From the NCBI RefSeq assembly GCF_900496995.4, contig NC_044027.1, positions 13,726,743-13,790,742 of the forward strand: 64,000 nucleotides of DNA, read 5' to 3'. Position 1 is the stretch's first letter, and each line of letters opens with the position of its first letter. A program made the position numbers and the translations under genes. This DNA comes from Aquila chrysaetos chrysaetos (lineage: Eukaryota > Chordata > Aves > Accipitriformes > Accipitridae). Shown here in pieces: positions 46,099-64,000 of this stretch. Under the pieces are notes generated by a model. It worked only from the letters and a program-made list of their open reading frames with translations. It was not told where the DNA came from and made no database searches.

Positions 46099-64000
<17,902 letters not shown>

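Overview
The window is vertebrate nuclear DNA, almost certainly from a bird. The genes have many short exons in long introns, and the promoters sit in CpG islands. There is a CR1 3' end of the avian type and a solo LTR of a kind I recognise from non-galliform birds. The gene order SWI5-GOLGA2-DNM1 next to TRUB2-COQ4 matches human 9q34.11, read in the opposite direction. I see no bacterial, plasmid or phage content, no CRISPR array and no operon.

Layout. 1-1740 has no recognisable coding exon. It holds a minisatellite and a CpG island with a ZNF143-type site and a good minus-strand splice donor, possibly the first exon of SLC27A4, which synteny predicts here. 1741-1830 is an intron-containing tRNA-Arg(UCU). 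4444-9486 (minus) is COQ4 in seven exons. 9553-13978 (plus) is TRUB2 in eight exons. The two genes are divergent with 66 bp between their start codons, and both products act in mitochondria. 17227-19641 (minus) is SWI5; its conserved exons are clear but its start codon is not. 21120-40522 (plus) is GOLGA2 (GM130), complete in 28 exons that I could phase end to end, giving about 1,050 residues. 46099-58207 (minus) is the 3' part of DNM1 (dynamin-1): late PH domain, GTPase effector domain, proline-rich domain and two alternative last exons. The rest of DNM1 lies beyond the right edge. GOLGA2 and DNM1 converge.

The genes are housekeeping or neuronal and are linked by conserved synteny rather than by one pathway. 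COQ4 supports coenzyme Q synthesis, TRUB2 modifies mitochondrial RNA, SWI5 (with SFR1) assists RAD51, GM130 tethers vesicles at the cis-Golgi, and dynamin-1 cuts endocytic vesicles at synapses.

I did not find a new biological system. The observations most worth checking are a near-perfect 64-bp-arm hairpin inside COQ4, two GC-AG introns placed by exact phase agreement, a possible intronic last exon in GOLGA2, a DNM1 long tail that resembles dynamin-3, and a tandem pair of ZNF143-type sites at SWI5. All exon borders come from reading splice sites, reading phase and remembered orthologue sequences. No alignment or database search was run.
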